Shown: positions 1 to 8,199 of the stretch, piece after piece | Position numbering within the stretch: the first letter of the stretch is position 1 | How the letters are laid out: each line of letters opens with the position of its first letter | DNA from: a virus | Virus record (IMG/VR): IMGVR_UViG_3300032286_001864 | Coordinates: 17,949 to 81,948 of that record | DNA length: 64,000 nt | Reading direction: 5' to 3' (one strand) | Program-made: the position numbers and the translations under genes | Notes under the pieces: generated by a model | Told to the model about the DNA's origin: nothing | Database searches by the model: none | The model's input: the letters and a program-made list of their open reading frames with translations, nothing else

Positions 1-577
1 GCGGCCACTGCGAGTTGGAGATCACGATGCGGTACAGCCCCGCAGGCATGATTGCCGCAAACGGCGAAGTGAACTCCGCAGATGGGTCACTGACTCCTGT
101 CCCTCCTGACTCCGTGACGACAGCAGAGCTTTTGGCGCAGTCGTCCTCGCAGTAGCCCGTGACCCAGTAGTCACAGGCGACGTAGCCCAGGTCAAGCGAT
201 AGCAGCACGGCCGACTCCAGGTCCCGAGGCGTCAGGACGGAGGAGTTACCGAAACCATCGATCCCGATCGGAACGGGCCCGGCTTCGTTGTTCAGGGTGA
301 TTGAAATATATTGGTCGGTGTAGCGATTAAGCAGGACCCGACGCAAACCGATCCTCGATGGCTGGAGCGCCCGGAAGAAAAAGAAAAGAGTCTGAGAGCC
401 GCTTTCTGCCCCGACGACACCCTCGAGATCGAACCCGGCGCTGTAGATCTGACCGAGGTCCCTCGGCTCGTGGACTGAGGTATATCGAACGTAACGCGGC
501 CGATTGAAGCTGGGCGAAGCGATGTCACTGCCGCCGTAAGACTGCGTTACGGCGAGCTGGAATACGGAATCATCCAC
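1..577 (-). CDS. Virion-like protein, cut by left window edge
   Basis: The frame is open from a GTG at 577 to the window edge, so the C-terminus is missing. A GGAGG Shine-Dalgarno sits 5-8 nt before this GTG; an ATG one nucleotide away is in another frame that is soon closed. The visible 192 residues are beta-rich, with many aromatic and Gly/Ser positions and a CDYWVTGYCEDDC cysteine cluster. I recognise no domain. Composition and position beside the head genes suggest a structural or fibre protein, which is inference. A TAGNNT promoter-like box lies about 80 nt upstream on the same strand. Confidence 0.6.
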   Translation of the reverse strand, partial: MDDSVFQLAVTQSYGGSDIASPSFNRPRYVRYTSVHEPRDLGQIYSAGFDLEGVVGAESGSQTLFFFFRALQPSRIGLRRVLLNRYTDQYISITLNNEAGPVPIGIDGFGNSSVLTPRDLESAVLLSLDLGYVACDYWVTGYCEDDCAKSSAVVTESGGTGVSDPSAEFTSPFAAIMPAGLYRIVISNSQWP

Positions 578-656
578 TGGACCTCCTCAGCGTGTTGACA
601 TGCCCCCGCCGGCCGCGGAAGGGAGCCGGGATACTGTTTTCCGGCGCGACCCTTGG

Positions 657-662
657 ATCCTA
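657..662 (-). promoter_or_regulatory. TAGNNT promoter-like box (TAGGAT)
   Basis: On the minus strand this reads TAGGAT, followed by about 80 nt of non-coding leader before the GTG at 577. It is the only minus-strand example seen of the box that precedes plus-strand structural units. Confidence 0.35.
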
Positions 663-680
663 GGAAGCCGCCGGATGGGC

Positions 681-1274
681 TCATTTGTCTGTGGACTGGA
701 TCAAGGCACGGCCATGTGAGCTGCCAAGACGCAGCGTATGTCGCATGGAGCGATGGACCAGGGGCCTCAAGCAGGACGCAAGGTCGTGCATCTGTTGCGG
801 GCCAAAGCGGATGATGGGCCTCGTGCCAGGCAAGAGGGACGAGGCGACACCCAGTTGCTGGATCGCATGATTGACGAGTGCGGCTTCGTCTGATGAGTCA
901 AGCCAAATCTCGCCGCTGCGGCAGATCCAGCGGCCACGATCAAGCCAAAGGCACGCAATGCCCTGGGCTCCGGCGACCTGGAGGGCCTCTTCATTGATGC
1001 CGCCTTCGAGGATCTCGACGGCTCTTTCCAGGTACGGTGATTGGATCCGTACGCGGCGGAGGTCGTAGTACCCCCTGCCGGAGATGTCGTCTTCCTCGAC
1101 ACGGATTGGTTGACGAATCGAGCGCCTCAGCGCGCGGACTTGGTGCTCAAGGTATGTGGCCTCGGTTTCCAGGCGGCGCATTTCCAACCATGGTCGCTGG
1201 CGAACCCCTTTGCGGCACAGTTGTCCGATCCCGAGCGAGTAGGCGACGGCCAGGCTGACGAAGCTTGCCGTCAT
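681..1274 (-). CDS. Hypothetical protein with N-terminal hydrophobic segment
   Basis: 197 residues. The first 20 or so (TASFVSLAVAYSLGIGQLC) form a hydrophobic segment that could be a signal anchor, followed by a charged, possibly coiled helix (residues 30-55) and a mixed C-terminal domain. The start overlaps the stop of the upstream homing-endonuclease gene by an ATGA junction, so the two are translationally coupled. No family is recognised. It could be a membrane-associated accessory protein carried with the endonuclease. Confidence 0.55.
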   Translation of the reverse strand: MTASFVSLAVAYSLGIGQLCRKGVRQRPWLEMRRLETEATYLEHQVRALRRSIRQPIRVEEDDISGRGYYDLRRVRIQSPYLERAVEILEGGINEEALQVAGAQGIACLWLDRGRWICRSGEIWLDSSDEAALVNHAIQQLGVASSLLPGTRPIIRFGPQQMHDLASCLRPLVHRSMRHTLRLGSSHGRALIQSTDK

Positions 1275-1957
1275 TGCCAGTCCGGAGCGAATAGGTGTGC
1301 CCTACTGGAAGGAGCATGCGGCCTAAGCGCCTCCCGCAGACGCGTAGCTTGCTCAGGCCCGAAGAGAAGGCGAGGTGAGCCCGTGCTCCTTCCTGCCTTG
1401 AGCCGGGGGTACATCGCGGTCGAGGCCGCACCGGTGAGGGATTCAAGCCAGCTGCTGACGATCCGCGCTTCTCCTTCGGTTTGACCGACCCGGCGCAGAA
1501 GGATCCCCTGGTCCATGAAGGGCCTTGCGCCCTCAGCCCAAAGCCAGGCTGCTGCCCTTGCATCGAGGATTTCAAGCGCTGGCGATGTGATCTCACGCTC
1601 GCCGCAGGGGTAGAGGAGGTTGTAGATCAGGAGCAGCTTGTCCGACGTGAAACGGAAGCGGAGCACGGTTGTCGAGCGACCCGATTCGCGCTGCTGGGTT
1701 CGATAGGGAGTAATGCGCGCCGTCGTCGGCACCCAGCGGCGAATCTCTTCGGCCTTCTCCTCCAGGAAGCTGCGCTCGCTCTCGCCGCCGTGCATTGCCG
1801 CGGTGATGCGTTCTTTCGTTGGCGTGCGACTGCGGACTAGGCAGCCGTCTGCCAGCAGCACGCCAAGCACTCCCCGTACGCCCTGTGTGTTCAATTTCGC
1901 CACATCGCTGCCGCTAGCGTAAGGCCTGGCACGCAACCCGCGCGCTTTATCCCTCAT
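1271..1957 (-). CDS. LAGLIDADG-type homing endonuclease (putative)
   Basis: 228 residues from the ATG at 1957. The motif LGVLLADGCL (about residues 24-33) matches the LAGLIDADG helix with its acidic catalytic residue. It is followed by the family's usual FLEEKAEEI, RITPYRTQ, FTSDKLLLIYNLLYP and AAAWLWAEGAR segments. Such enzymes cut a specific DNA site and spread their own gene. It sits divergently against the major capsid gene, with only 20 bp between starts, so the capsid promoter must lie inside its 5' coding region. It is coupled to the 681-1274 gene. The start is uncertain; an ATG at 1966 is possible. Confidence 0.7.
   Translation of the reverse strand: MRDKARGLRARPYASGSDVAKLNTQGVRGVLGVLLADGCLVRSRTPTKERITAAMHGGESERSFLEEKAEEIRRWVPTTARITPYRTQQRESGRSTTVLRFRFTSDKLLLIYNLLYPCGEREITSPALEILDARAAAWLWAEGARPFMDQGILLRRVGQTEGEARIVSSWLESLTGAASTAMYPRLKAGRSTGSPRLLFGPEQATRLREALRPHAPSSRAHLFAPDWQ
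1915..1920 (+). promoter_or_regulatory. TAGNNT promoter-like box before capsid gene
   Basis: TAGCGT lies 57 nt upstream of the capsid ATG, inside the opposing endonuclease gene. It matches the box seen before other plus-strand units. Confidence 0.4.
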
Positions 1958-1977
1958 CGCTCGGAGCATTTCTTCCC

Positions 1978-3120
1978 ATGTGGGTCGATAATGATTTCCC
2001 GAAGGTGCTGGGTGCCGAGCTCTACCGGCCCCATCCCGCCTACGTGATCGAAATGGCCGTGGACCCCGTTGTGGTCCATGACTTCGGTGCGCAGCCCGGG
2101 CAAACGGTGCAGCTGGATCGGTACCGCTATTGGGGGAATCCTGGCACCAAGGATTCCCGCGAGCGCACCGCTGATCAGACCATCGGCACAAGCTCCTCTC
2201 GGAACATCGTCAAGGAAAAGGTCCCTGTGACCCTTAAGGAGTACACGGGTCCTGCCGACCCGCAGAACTCCAGTCAGGCGAGCACCTTCAAGGTCGCTCG
2301 GGAAACCCTGATCACTGCTCAGCGCCTGCTGATTGACACAGCGTCCCTGCCGGTCTTCCACCAGAGCATCGGTTCGATGACCCTGCTGGACGACTATCGC
2401 CGCTGGCGCGATCGCGTCTTCGCGGACGAGCTGTTCAAGGCCGAGGCCAACGGGAAGTCCGACTCCGTCCAGGGCGGCTACTACTTCCCCAAGAGCAAGA
2501 CCAAGACGGGTGTCACCGTCGCGGCGTACGACGCGAACCAGTCTGCCAAGTTCGGCGTGAAGGATGACCTCCTCGAGGTCGTTCTGCAGCTGCGCAAGCG
2601 CAACGTGCCGACCTTCGCTGATGGGAACTATCGAGCCATCCTCGATCCCACCGCGATGAAGCACATGCGGCAGGACTCCGACTTCCGCGAAGTGGCCCGC
2701 TATCCCGGCTCCGGGATGGTTGACCCCAGCCAGCCGTACCTCGCTCCTAACGCCAGCTTCTACACGGGCATGGGCCCTGGCTACGGCCAGGCCGGCTTCG
2801 TGGCAGGGCAACCTGTCATGCCGACCGGCTTCGTGTTTGAGGGCGTTCGCTTCTTCGAGTCGACCAACCTGCCCGAGAAGTCGTTTACCGCAACCATTCC
2901 GGTGACCGGTAACAGCTCCTCCGCTACCTATGAAGCAGCCCCCCTGCTGTTCTTCGGGATGCAGGCAATCGGTGTCGGCATCGGTGGCGAGAACGCTCAG
3001 ATCCTGCTGAACAACAACGACGACTTCAGTCGTTTCATCATCATGATCTGGTCGCTGTACGCCGGTTTCGAGATCCTGAACAGGGATTTCGTGACGGTTG
3101 CATACTCTTTCGTCTACTGA
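1978..3120 (+). CDS. Major capsid protein (putative)
   Basis: 380 residues. The sequence has features of phage major capsid proteins of the N4-gp56-like HK97 group: an N-terminal arm, a long central helical region (residues 105-150), and a segment GNYRAILDP then MKHMRQDSDFREVARYP in the middle where these proteins carry a conserved His/Asp-rich stretch. The C-terminal half is beta-rich and ends in a hydrophobic region. It is the first gene of the plus-strand structural block, followed 15 nt later by another virion gene with a strong Shine-Dalgarno. Assignment rests on length, pattern and context, so an alternative abundant virion protein is not excluded. No proteolytic prodomain is obvious. 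Confidence 0.75.
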   Translation: MWVDNDFPKVLGAELYRPHPAYVIEMAVDPVVVHDFGAQPGQTVQLDRYRYWGNPGTKDSRERTADQTIGTSSSRNIVKEKVPVTLKEYTGPADPQNSSQASTFKVARETLITAQRLLIDTASLPVFHQSIGSMTLLDDYRRWRDRVFADELFKAEANGKSDSVQGGYYFPKSKTKTGVTVAAYDANQSAKFGVKDDLLEVVLQLRKRNVPTFADGNYRAILDPTAMKHMRQDSDFREVARYPGSGMVDPSQPYLAPNASFYTGMGPGYGQAGFVAGQPVMPTGFVFEGVRFFESTNLPEKSFTATIPVTGNSSSATYEAAPLLFFGMQAIGVGIGGENAQILLNNNDDFSRFIIMIWSLYAGFEILNRDFVTVAYSFVY

Positions 3121-3135
3121 TCGGAGGAAACGACC

Positions 3136-3822
3136 ATGAGCATCGCCAAGTCCATCTACCCCGGCAACTGGGTTGCACCGCTGAGTTCCTACCAGAACCA
3201 GCCGGTGATCGCCCTCCCTGGCCGGGTGTACTACCACCGAGTGGGTTACGTCAAAGTCACCTCCGTCGGTGCCACGTCGTTCGACGTGATCATCCCCAGC
3301 CCCGACAAGCGCCCCGACGACAAGCCGCGGGCCGACATCACCGGGCTGGTCATTCCCCAGAACGCCTACCTGTATCACGTCGGACTGCGCATTCTCGATG
3401 CGCGGAAAGATCGCAGCAAGGGCACGGCCCGCTCCGGATTGACCTGGAGCAACGGCGCCGATCGGATCAAGCTGGCCAGTGCCGTGACCGTGGGTACAAC
3501 CGCGGGTGCCATCACGGCGACCACTGCCAGCACGCCGCCGCTGGATGACGCCTCGCTGACCATCGCTCCTTCTGGAGCGGCTGGCTCGGTGTTCCAGGTC
3601 ATCACGCCGGTGCTGATCACGCAGTCCGGGGGCTTGACCCTCAAGCTGTACCTCGACAACGGCAGCACAGGTTCACTCGCTGCCGGCGCGGGCACCCTCT
3701 CCTCTACCGAGATTGACGGGAGCTTCTTGATTGCCGAAGCCGCCTTCTACACCGAAGACGGCGTTAGCGATGAGTCGGTCTTCGGCGGTCTGCCGAATCC
3801 AACGCAGTCCTCCGGGGCCTGA
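3136..3822 (+). CDS. Virion protein, possible head decoration or vertex protein
   Basis: 228 residues, Ser/Thr/Ala/Gly-rich and predicted mainly beta, with an N-terminal SIYPGNWVAPLSSYQNQP segment. It begins 15 nt after the capsid stop with GGAGGAAA about 7 nt before the ATG, the clearest Shine-Dalgarno in the structural block, implying high co-expression with the capsid gene. This position is typical of head decoration or auxiliary capsid proteins. No domain is recognised. Confidence 0.65.
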   Translation: MSIAKSIYPGNWVAPLSSYQNQPVIALPGRVYYHRVGYVKVTSVGATSFDVIIPSPDKRPDDKPRADITGLVIPQNAYLYHVGLRILDARKDRSKGTARSGLTWSNGADRIKLASAVTVGTTAGAITATTASTPPLDDASLTIAPSGAAGSVFQVITPVLITQSGGLTLKLYLDNGSTGSLAAGAGTLSSTEIDGSFLIAEAAFYTEDGVSDESVFGGLPNPTQSSGA

Positions 3823-3871
3823 AGTTGAGTACGGAGCAGGTAGGCCACACGGCTTTCCTGCTCCGCTCACT

Positions 3872-3877
3872 TAGGAT
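3872..3877 (+). promoter_or_regulatory. TAGNNT promoter-like box (TAGGAT)
   Basis: Located 39 nt before the ATG at 3917, in the 94-bp gap after the decoration-like gene. No -35 hexamer is evident at the usual distance. Confidence 0.4.
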
Positions 3878-3916
3878 CTGAAACTGCAGGACCGCGGCCT
3901 TGACCAAGGGAAGAGC

Positions 3917-4348
3917 ATGAGCCTTTACCAGAACCAGAAGACCGGGCAAATCGTGGAGCTGATTAGCTACCACGACAAGGATTACGCCATGGTCAAGACG
4001 CAGACAGGCGCCATCAACTACGTTGACCTGGCCGACCTGCACGAATACGAACCCGGTAAGGGGCGCACCGGCGAGCAGCCTGCCTCTCCGATGAAGAAGG
4101 ATGATGCGGATCCGGAGGTTGTACCCAAGCAGGCGATTCCGCCCGACGTGCGGCTGAACCTGAACCTGGCCAGCGCCGAGATGATCGCCGACCGCATCAA
4201 AGGCGTCGGCTATTCCACGGCCAAGCGCGTCATCGAAGTTCGCATGAGCCTGCCCGGTGAACGCTTTGCGACCCTCGAGCAGCTCAAGCAGATCAAGCGC
4301 GTCGACTGGGACGAAGTTTTCAAGGCTGACCTCGTCTACGTCGCCTGA
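3917..4348 (+). CDS. Helix-hairpin-helix (ComEA-like) domain protein
   Basis: 143 residues. The C-terminal half (about 76-143) reads LNLASAEMIADRIKGVGYSTAKRVIEVR followed by FATLEQLKQIKRVDWDEV. This is the double helix-hairpin-helix pattern of ComEA-type non-specific DNA-binding domains, with hairpin GVG. The N-terminal 50 residues form a small beta domain (TGQIVELISYHDKDYAMVKT). In the head gene block it may contact packaged DNA or a connector; that is inference. Confidence 0.7.
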   Translation: MSLYQNQKTGQIVELISYHDKDYAMVKTQTGAINYVDLADLHEYEPGKGRTGEQPASPMKKDDADPEVVPKQAIPPDVRLNLNLASAEMIADRIKGVGYSTAKRVIEVRMSLPGERFATLEQLKQIKRVDWDEVFKADLVYVA

Positions 4349-4357
4349 GTGGTTGCC

Positions 4358-4363
4358 TAGAAT
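4358..4363 (+). promoter_or_regulatory. TAGNNT promoter-like box (TAGAATC)
   Basis: TAGAATC, 23 nt before the GTG at 4387; same subtype as the boxes at 10482, 35310 and 61041. Confidence 0.45.
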
Positions 4364-4386
4364 CTGCTGAGGCAAGCCCCGGCAGC

Positions 4387-4872
4387 GTGGAGCTCAACCA
4401 GTACGACAAATCACGTTGCCGTTTTCACCTCGGCTTCAACAGCGGCGCGCAGGTTCCAGCGGGCGATCTCGCTCGACTGGAGGAAGCGATGGCGCGCATC
4501 CCTGACTCCTACTTCTACGATCGCGTGGCCGAGCACCTTGGCCGGTGCGATCGGGCATACAGGCTCTCGGAAGTGCTGCGCAATGACACTCAGCCGATGC
4601 CAAGTCGGGTTGAGTGGATCGTTGGGGACACGGACCGCGGGATCTATCAGTCGGACCCCGAGAAATCGGATCGTCTGTACCGAGAAATCTACCTGCGAGA
4701 AGTCGATAGGCTTGCTGAGACCCTGTACGTCCCCAACTACCGGCGGGAGGACGTCCGCCGCTACGCCTTCACGCGCAGCGGTGCCGAGTTCATCAATGCG
4801 ATCCCGGGCCCAGCTGATACGTCAGTGGGCACACGCGTGATGACTCTGACCGGCGCCATCAACTGGAGATAG
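4387..4872 (+). CDS. Conserved-type head/neck protein, unknown function
   Basis: 161 residues from a GTG. It is charged and mostly helical, with repeated Arg/Tyr/Asp pairs (YFYDRVAEHLGRCDRAYRL; DRLYREIYLREVDRLAETLY). No known domain is evident. The size and position between head genes would fit a head-tail connector or completion protein, but sequence alone does not show this. The next gene starts 4 nt after its stop. Confidence 0.6.
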   Translation: MELNQYDKSRCRFHLGFNSGAQVPAGDLARLEEAMARIPDSYFYDRVAEHLGRCDRAYRLSEVLRNDTQPMPSRVEWIVGDTDRGIYQSDPEKSDRLYREIYLREVDRLAETLYVPNYRREDVRRYAFTRSGAEFINAIPGPADTSVGTRVMTLTGAINWR

Positions 4873-4876
4873 GACC

Positions 4877-6163
4877 ATGCCGCAGAACTACTCGGACGCT
4901 CAAGGCACCGTCTATGACTGGCGGACCGGGCGCCCTATCAGTGGCAAGGGCGGGGTTGGCAGCATCCCCCCGTCCAGGGTCCCTCCCTCGGGGCGCGCTA
5001 CGAGCAGCCGCGCACCTCTCGGCGGCACTGCACCCCGCAGTAGCGCTCCCTCGCCTCGGACGCAATCCGGGCGAATCAACCAAGCCTGGGGCACCGTCCC
5101 CGATAGCGCAAACGAACAAGGATTTGGCTACCGCAGGGGGTCCACTGCGAGCTACTCGGATGCTCAGGGGCGCGAATACAACGCCGCCACGGGTCGGCCT
5201 ATGTCTGGCATCAGTGGAGTAGGCGCTATCCCTCCCTCCCTCCAGACACCCCCCGCCCCCGTTCGTTCGACACCCCCTGCTACCCCTCCCCGCCAGGTGT
5301 CTCCCGCTGCTGCCCCTGTCCGCTCGGCTCCGATGCCGGGCCTTGGGACGCCGCGGGTGGAGATCCGCGCCGGTGGTCGGCGGGCGGCGGCCCTGAACAA
5401 CCAGGCCCAGCAAGCGGGTTCGCCGGCTCGGTACGCCTCGGTCGGCGATGACGTCCGCCTGGCTCAGAGCGCACGCAGCGGCATGATCAGGAGTGCCCGC
5501 GAAGCGGGCAATGAAGTGCCGGCGAACTTGACTCCCGCCAGTGAGTCGTACTGGAACGACGCCGACATCCGAGCCTGGGCCCAAAAGAACAAAGGCCTCG
5601 CCAATCAACTGCGCAAGGAGAACGGTTTGCCCGATCTGGACGCCAACGGGCAGGCTCCCTGGGCTGCTCCGAATGTGACCTGGAGCGGCGACATCGATCG
5701 CAACCCCAGCCTGGCCTACGGCATGCAGAGCAACCTGGCTCCAGGGGCCGCTCAGGCCGGTGCTGCGATGAATGTTCCAGCTCAGACATGGAACGGCCCT
5801 GACCAAAGTGCGCTCGGCTTCAATCCGGACGTCAATCTGTCTGCACCGGAACGGTTCCGCGCCCCGGCTAACACCTGGAACATGCAATCGAAATTCAACC
5901 CCGGACTGGACCTTGGCACCGGCTATGGGCAGCCCGGGAACTTCCAGGGCAGCTCGTCGGTGCCCGTGGCGTCGGCCTACTCCAGCGGCATGGACTTGAT
6001 GGGACGGGGCACCCCGACACCCCCGTCCGGGGTCGCGGCGACCAGTTACGGGGTGCCAGGTGCGCAAGACTTCAGCCAGGGGGCTCTTGCGCAGGTTCGC
6101 AAGATGAAGGGCAGTTACGGGGGCGCTGGCCGGTTGAACTTCAACCCGCAGTCCTTCCGCTGA
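4877..6163 (+). CDS. Pro/Gly/Ser-rich virion protein with duplicated N-terminal motif
   Basis: 428 residues of low complexity, rich in Pro, Gly, Ser, Ala and Asn. The segment YSDAQGTVYDWRTGRPISG, then GVGSIPPS, near residue 4 recurs as YSDAQGREYNAATGRPMSG, then GVGAIPPS, near residue 94. This duplication is separated by a disordered linker. The C-terminal half has W-containing repeats (ATW/QTWN/NTWN). Likely an extended or disordered virion component. No enzymatic motif is visible. Confidence 0.6.
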   Translation: MPQNYSDAQGTVYDWRTGRPISGKGGVGSIPPSRVPPSGRATSSRAPLGGTAPRSSAPSPRTQSGRINQAWGTVPDSANEQGFGYRRGSTASYSDAQGREYNAATGRPMSGISGVGAIPPSLQTPPAPVRSTPPATPPRQVSPAAAPVRSAPMPGLGTPRVEIRAGGRRAAALNNQAQQAGSPARYASVGDDVRLAQSARSGMIRSAREAGNEVPANLTPASESYWNDADIRAWAQKNKGLANQLRKENGLPDLDANGQAPWAAPNVTWSGDIDRNPSLAYGMQSNLAPGAAQAGAAMNVPAQTWNGPDQSALGFNPDVNLSAPERFRAPANTWNMQSKFNPGLDLGTGYGQPGNFQGSSSVPVASAYSSGMDLMGRGTPTPPSGVAATSYGVPGAQDFSQGALAQVRKMKGSYGGAGRLNFNPQSFR

Positions 6164-6183
6164 TCGCCTTGGTTGACTCTCGA

Positions 6184-6189
6184 TAAGAT
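6184..6189 (+). promoter_or_regulatory. TANNNT promoter-like box (TAAGAT)
   Basis: TAAGAT lies 23 nt before the GTG at 6213, at the same distance as the TAGNNT boxes elsewhere. Confidence 0.35.
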
Positions 6190-6212
6190 GAGGCAATCAA
6201 CGGCCTCTTCCT

Positions 6213-6734
6213 GTGAGTAGCACGAGTACGAACAAGCAACCCCTGCTGGTTGATCGCCCTCTTCACCGGTGGGCGACGCTTGGCCCGACTGCGGCGCTGA
6301 CGAGCAACGCGAACTACTCGACGATCGTCGGCGGCGGCTGCGTTGAGCTGGTGAGCTGCATCGACAACGATGGGGCCGTCATCGACAGCCTCTCGGTCGT
6401 GGCGATGCAGGCCGGGACGACTGCTGTGGTTGTTCTGTTCTTCTTGAGCACCTCCTCGACGACCTTTGGGATCACGGACGCCAATACGTCCCTGGTCGCC
6501 TCGGTGACGGTCGGCTCTACGACAGCTGGTGAGCGGACCAATGTCGCCCTGCCTCCGCTGACGGTTCCGGTCCCAAGCCTGGGAGGGCAGGCGTCGCCGA
6601 CGGAGACCTCCAAGAAGAACACTGGTCTCTACATCGAGAAGAGCCAGGTGCTCTACGTGGGGCTGAACACCGCGATCCTGGCCCCCAGCCCGGCCACGAA
6701 GATCACGGTCTTTGCCCAGGGCGGCAACTTCTAA
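6213..6734 (+). CDS. Small beta-rich virion protein
   Basis: 173 residues starting at GTG. Rich in Ser, Thr, Val and Ala, with no charge clusters; it looks like a single beta-sandwich (for example LVSCIDNDGAVIDSLSVVAMQAGTTAVVVLFFLS). It ends in a TAATG overlap with the next gene, so the two are co-translated. Probably a tail or fibre-associated structural protein; no family recognised. Confidence 0.6.
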   Translation: MSSTSTNKQPLLVDRPLHRWATLGPTAALTSNANYSTIVGGGCVELVSCIDNDGAVIDSLSVVAMQAGTTAVVVLFFLSTSSTTFGITDANTSLVASVTVGSTTAGERTNVALPPLTVPVPSLGGQASPTETSKKNTGLYIEKSQVLYVGLNTAILAPSPATKITVFAQGGNF

Positions 6735-8164
6735 TGCCCGGCGGGTATGGCCGCAGGGTCGACGGCAGCAGTCCCGGCGGGTCTGTCGGGCGCGTTGATC
6801 GCCCCATGAAGCCGCGCTCGCCGGGCTCAAGCCGCACGGCAGACCGGGCGCCGCAAGGGACGGGTGGAACGATCTATCCGACCGTGATCGAGGCTTACAA
6901 CCGCGACAGCGATTACAAACGCTGGCGGGCCGGGGCGGACTACTGGCAGGGGAGCGGCCAGGGCTGGAGCGACATCGAGCAGTTCTACCTGGTGCGTCTG
7001 TTCAGGGACCTTGGCACCGACCCGGGGCCGCAGCTGGTGAGTGCCACGTACTTCCCCAGTGACAGCTCTCCAGACTCTTCGTGGGTCGTCACCTGCCGCC
7101 GCCGAGGAGCGGTGATCTTGCCGCAGCTGTTGCGCCAGGAGGACATCGTGCTGGATACGAGTCATCCGAACCCTGAGCGGCATCGGCTCATCCTTGATGT
7201 GAGTCAGACGCTGAGCAGTGAGCAGCTCGATACCTGGCCCCTGCTGATCGGTGATCAGTTCGAAGACTCGGCGACCGGAACGGGCTTCCCCTCTGGCCTG
7301 ATCAAAGAGCCGATCGACACGATCGCTTACACGCTGGCAGAGGTCGACAAGGGCGGCGGCAAGCTGCTGTTCGACCTCTCGCGGCCCTTCATGAGGAGCC
7401 GGCCTAACAGCGAGATCCCTCGTGCGTTCTGGGGCCGCGTTCAGTACGACAGGAAGTTCCCGATGTCATGGCGGAACAACGGCACTCGCTACCTCTGCAG
7501 CAGCCATCGGTTCTATTGCAGTTGCCCCGACTTCAGTGGATACAGCACGGCAAGCCTCCAGGGGGAACAGAGCGCAAGCCAGGCGCTGTTCCCACGTCCT
7601 TCTGCCGGGCGAAGGACAGGCAGCACCTGGGAGCGCGGCAGCGTTGGGTACCTGCGCAGATGGCGGGACCTGTCGTTTCGTGTCGACCAGCGGCGGGAGT
7701 GCAAGCACATTCACGCGACGCGTTGGTCGGTCGCCTATCCCTTCTACGAGCCCAGCGATTACGAGGTCGGCAACAGTGAGCGCCATTTCACCGGCGGAGC
7801 GATCGGCCCTCTGCACACGGGCAAGGTGATGCGGTATCACCAGCAGCGAGGGCTGACGTTGGATCGCCTGGCTCCAGCGCTGGCCGACGCTATCGGGGTC
7901 CTTCTCGATGCTGGAGAGACGGTCTCGCTGGACGAGGAGGCACCCGCCCAGCCCGGCAGAAGGCCCGTACTTTGGACAACGGAGCGCGAGCCCGCCGCGT
8001 TTAGGGCCGTGTCCGATGACTGGTGGCTGCAGATCGGAACGGCAACACTGCGGGTGTTCGATCCGGCGATGCAGAGGTTCGTCGAAACGAAGGTTGTCGA
8101 CGGACAGAGGGTTCCTGTTGTTCAGCTGGCGGGAGCCACCGATCTGGTTACGGCAGGGGGCTAA
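6734..8164 (+). CDS. Virion-region protein with SWIM-type zinc finger
   Basis: 476 residues. Residues 254-327 contain LCSSHRFYCSCPDF, a loop of about 57 residues, then ECKHIHA. That gives the CxC...CxH ligands (C262, C264, C323, H325) of a SWIM zinc finger, a fold used for DNA or protein binding. The first 45 residues are Pro/Gly/Arg-rich and probably disordered. The rest is mixed alpha/beta. A SWIM finger among tail genes is unusual; it may bind DNA or a partner in the virion. The gene overlaps the previous one by one base. Confidence 0.65.
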   Translation: MPGGYGRRVDGSSPGGSVGRVDRPMKPRSPGSSRTADRAPQGTGGTIYPTVIEAYNRDSDYKRWRAGADYWQGSGQGWSDIEQFYLVRLFRDLGTDPGPQLVSATYFPSDSSPDSSWVVTCRRRGAVILPQLLRQEDIVLDTSHPNPERHRLILDVSQTLSSEQLDTWPLLIGDQFEDSATGTGFPSGLIKEPIDTIAYTLAEVDKGGGKLLFDLSRPFMRSRPNSEIPRAFWGRVQYDRKFPMSWRNNGTRYLCSSHRFYCSCPDFSGYSTASLQGEQSASQALFPRPSAGRRTGSTWERGSVGYLRRWRDLSFRVDQRRECKHIHATRWSVAYPFYEPSDYEVGNSERHFTGGAIGPLHTGKVMRYHQQRGLTLDRLAPALADAIGVLLDAGETVSLDEEAPAQPGRRPVLWTTEREPAAFRAVSDDWWLQIGTATLRVFDPAMQRFVETKVVDGQRVPVVQLAGATDLVTAGG

Positions 8165-8199
8165 TTGCCTGCCAGAATGAGCGGATTGAAAGCTTTGGC

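Noticed and set aside
1954-3378. Open minus-strand frame of 474 codons
   Set aside because: It lies fully opposite the capsid gene; composition (Val/Gly/Arg/His) is that of an antisense shadow in GC-rich DNA.
4859-6196. Open minus-strand frame of 445 codons
   Set aside because: Opposite the low-complexity virion gene; no motif and Arg/Gly/Ser-rich shadow composition.
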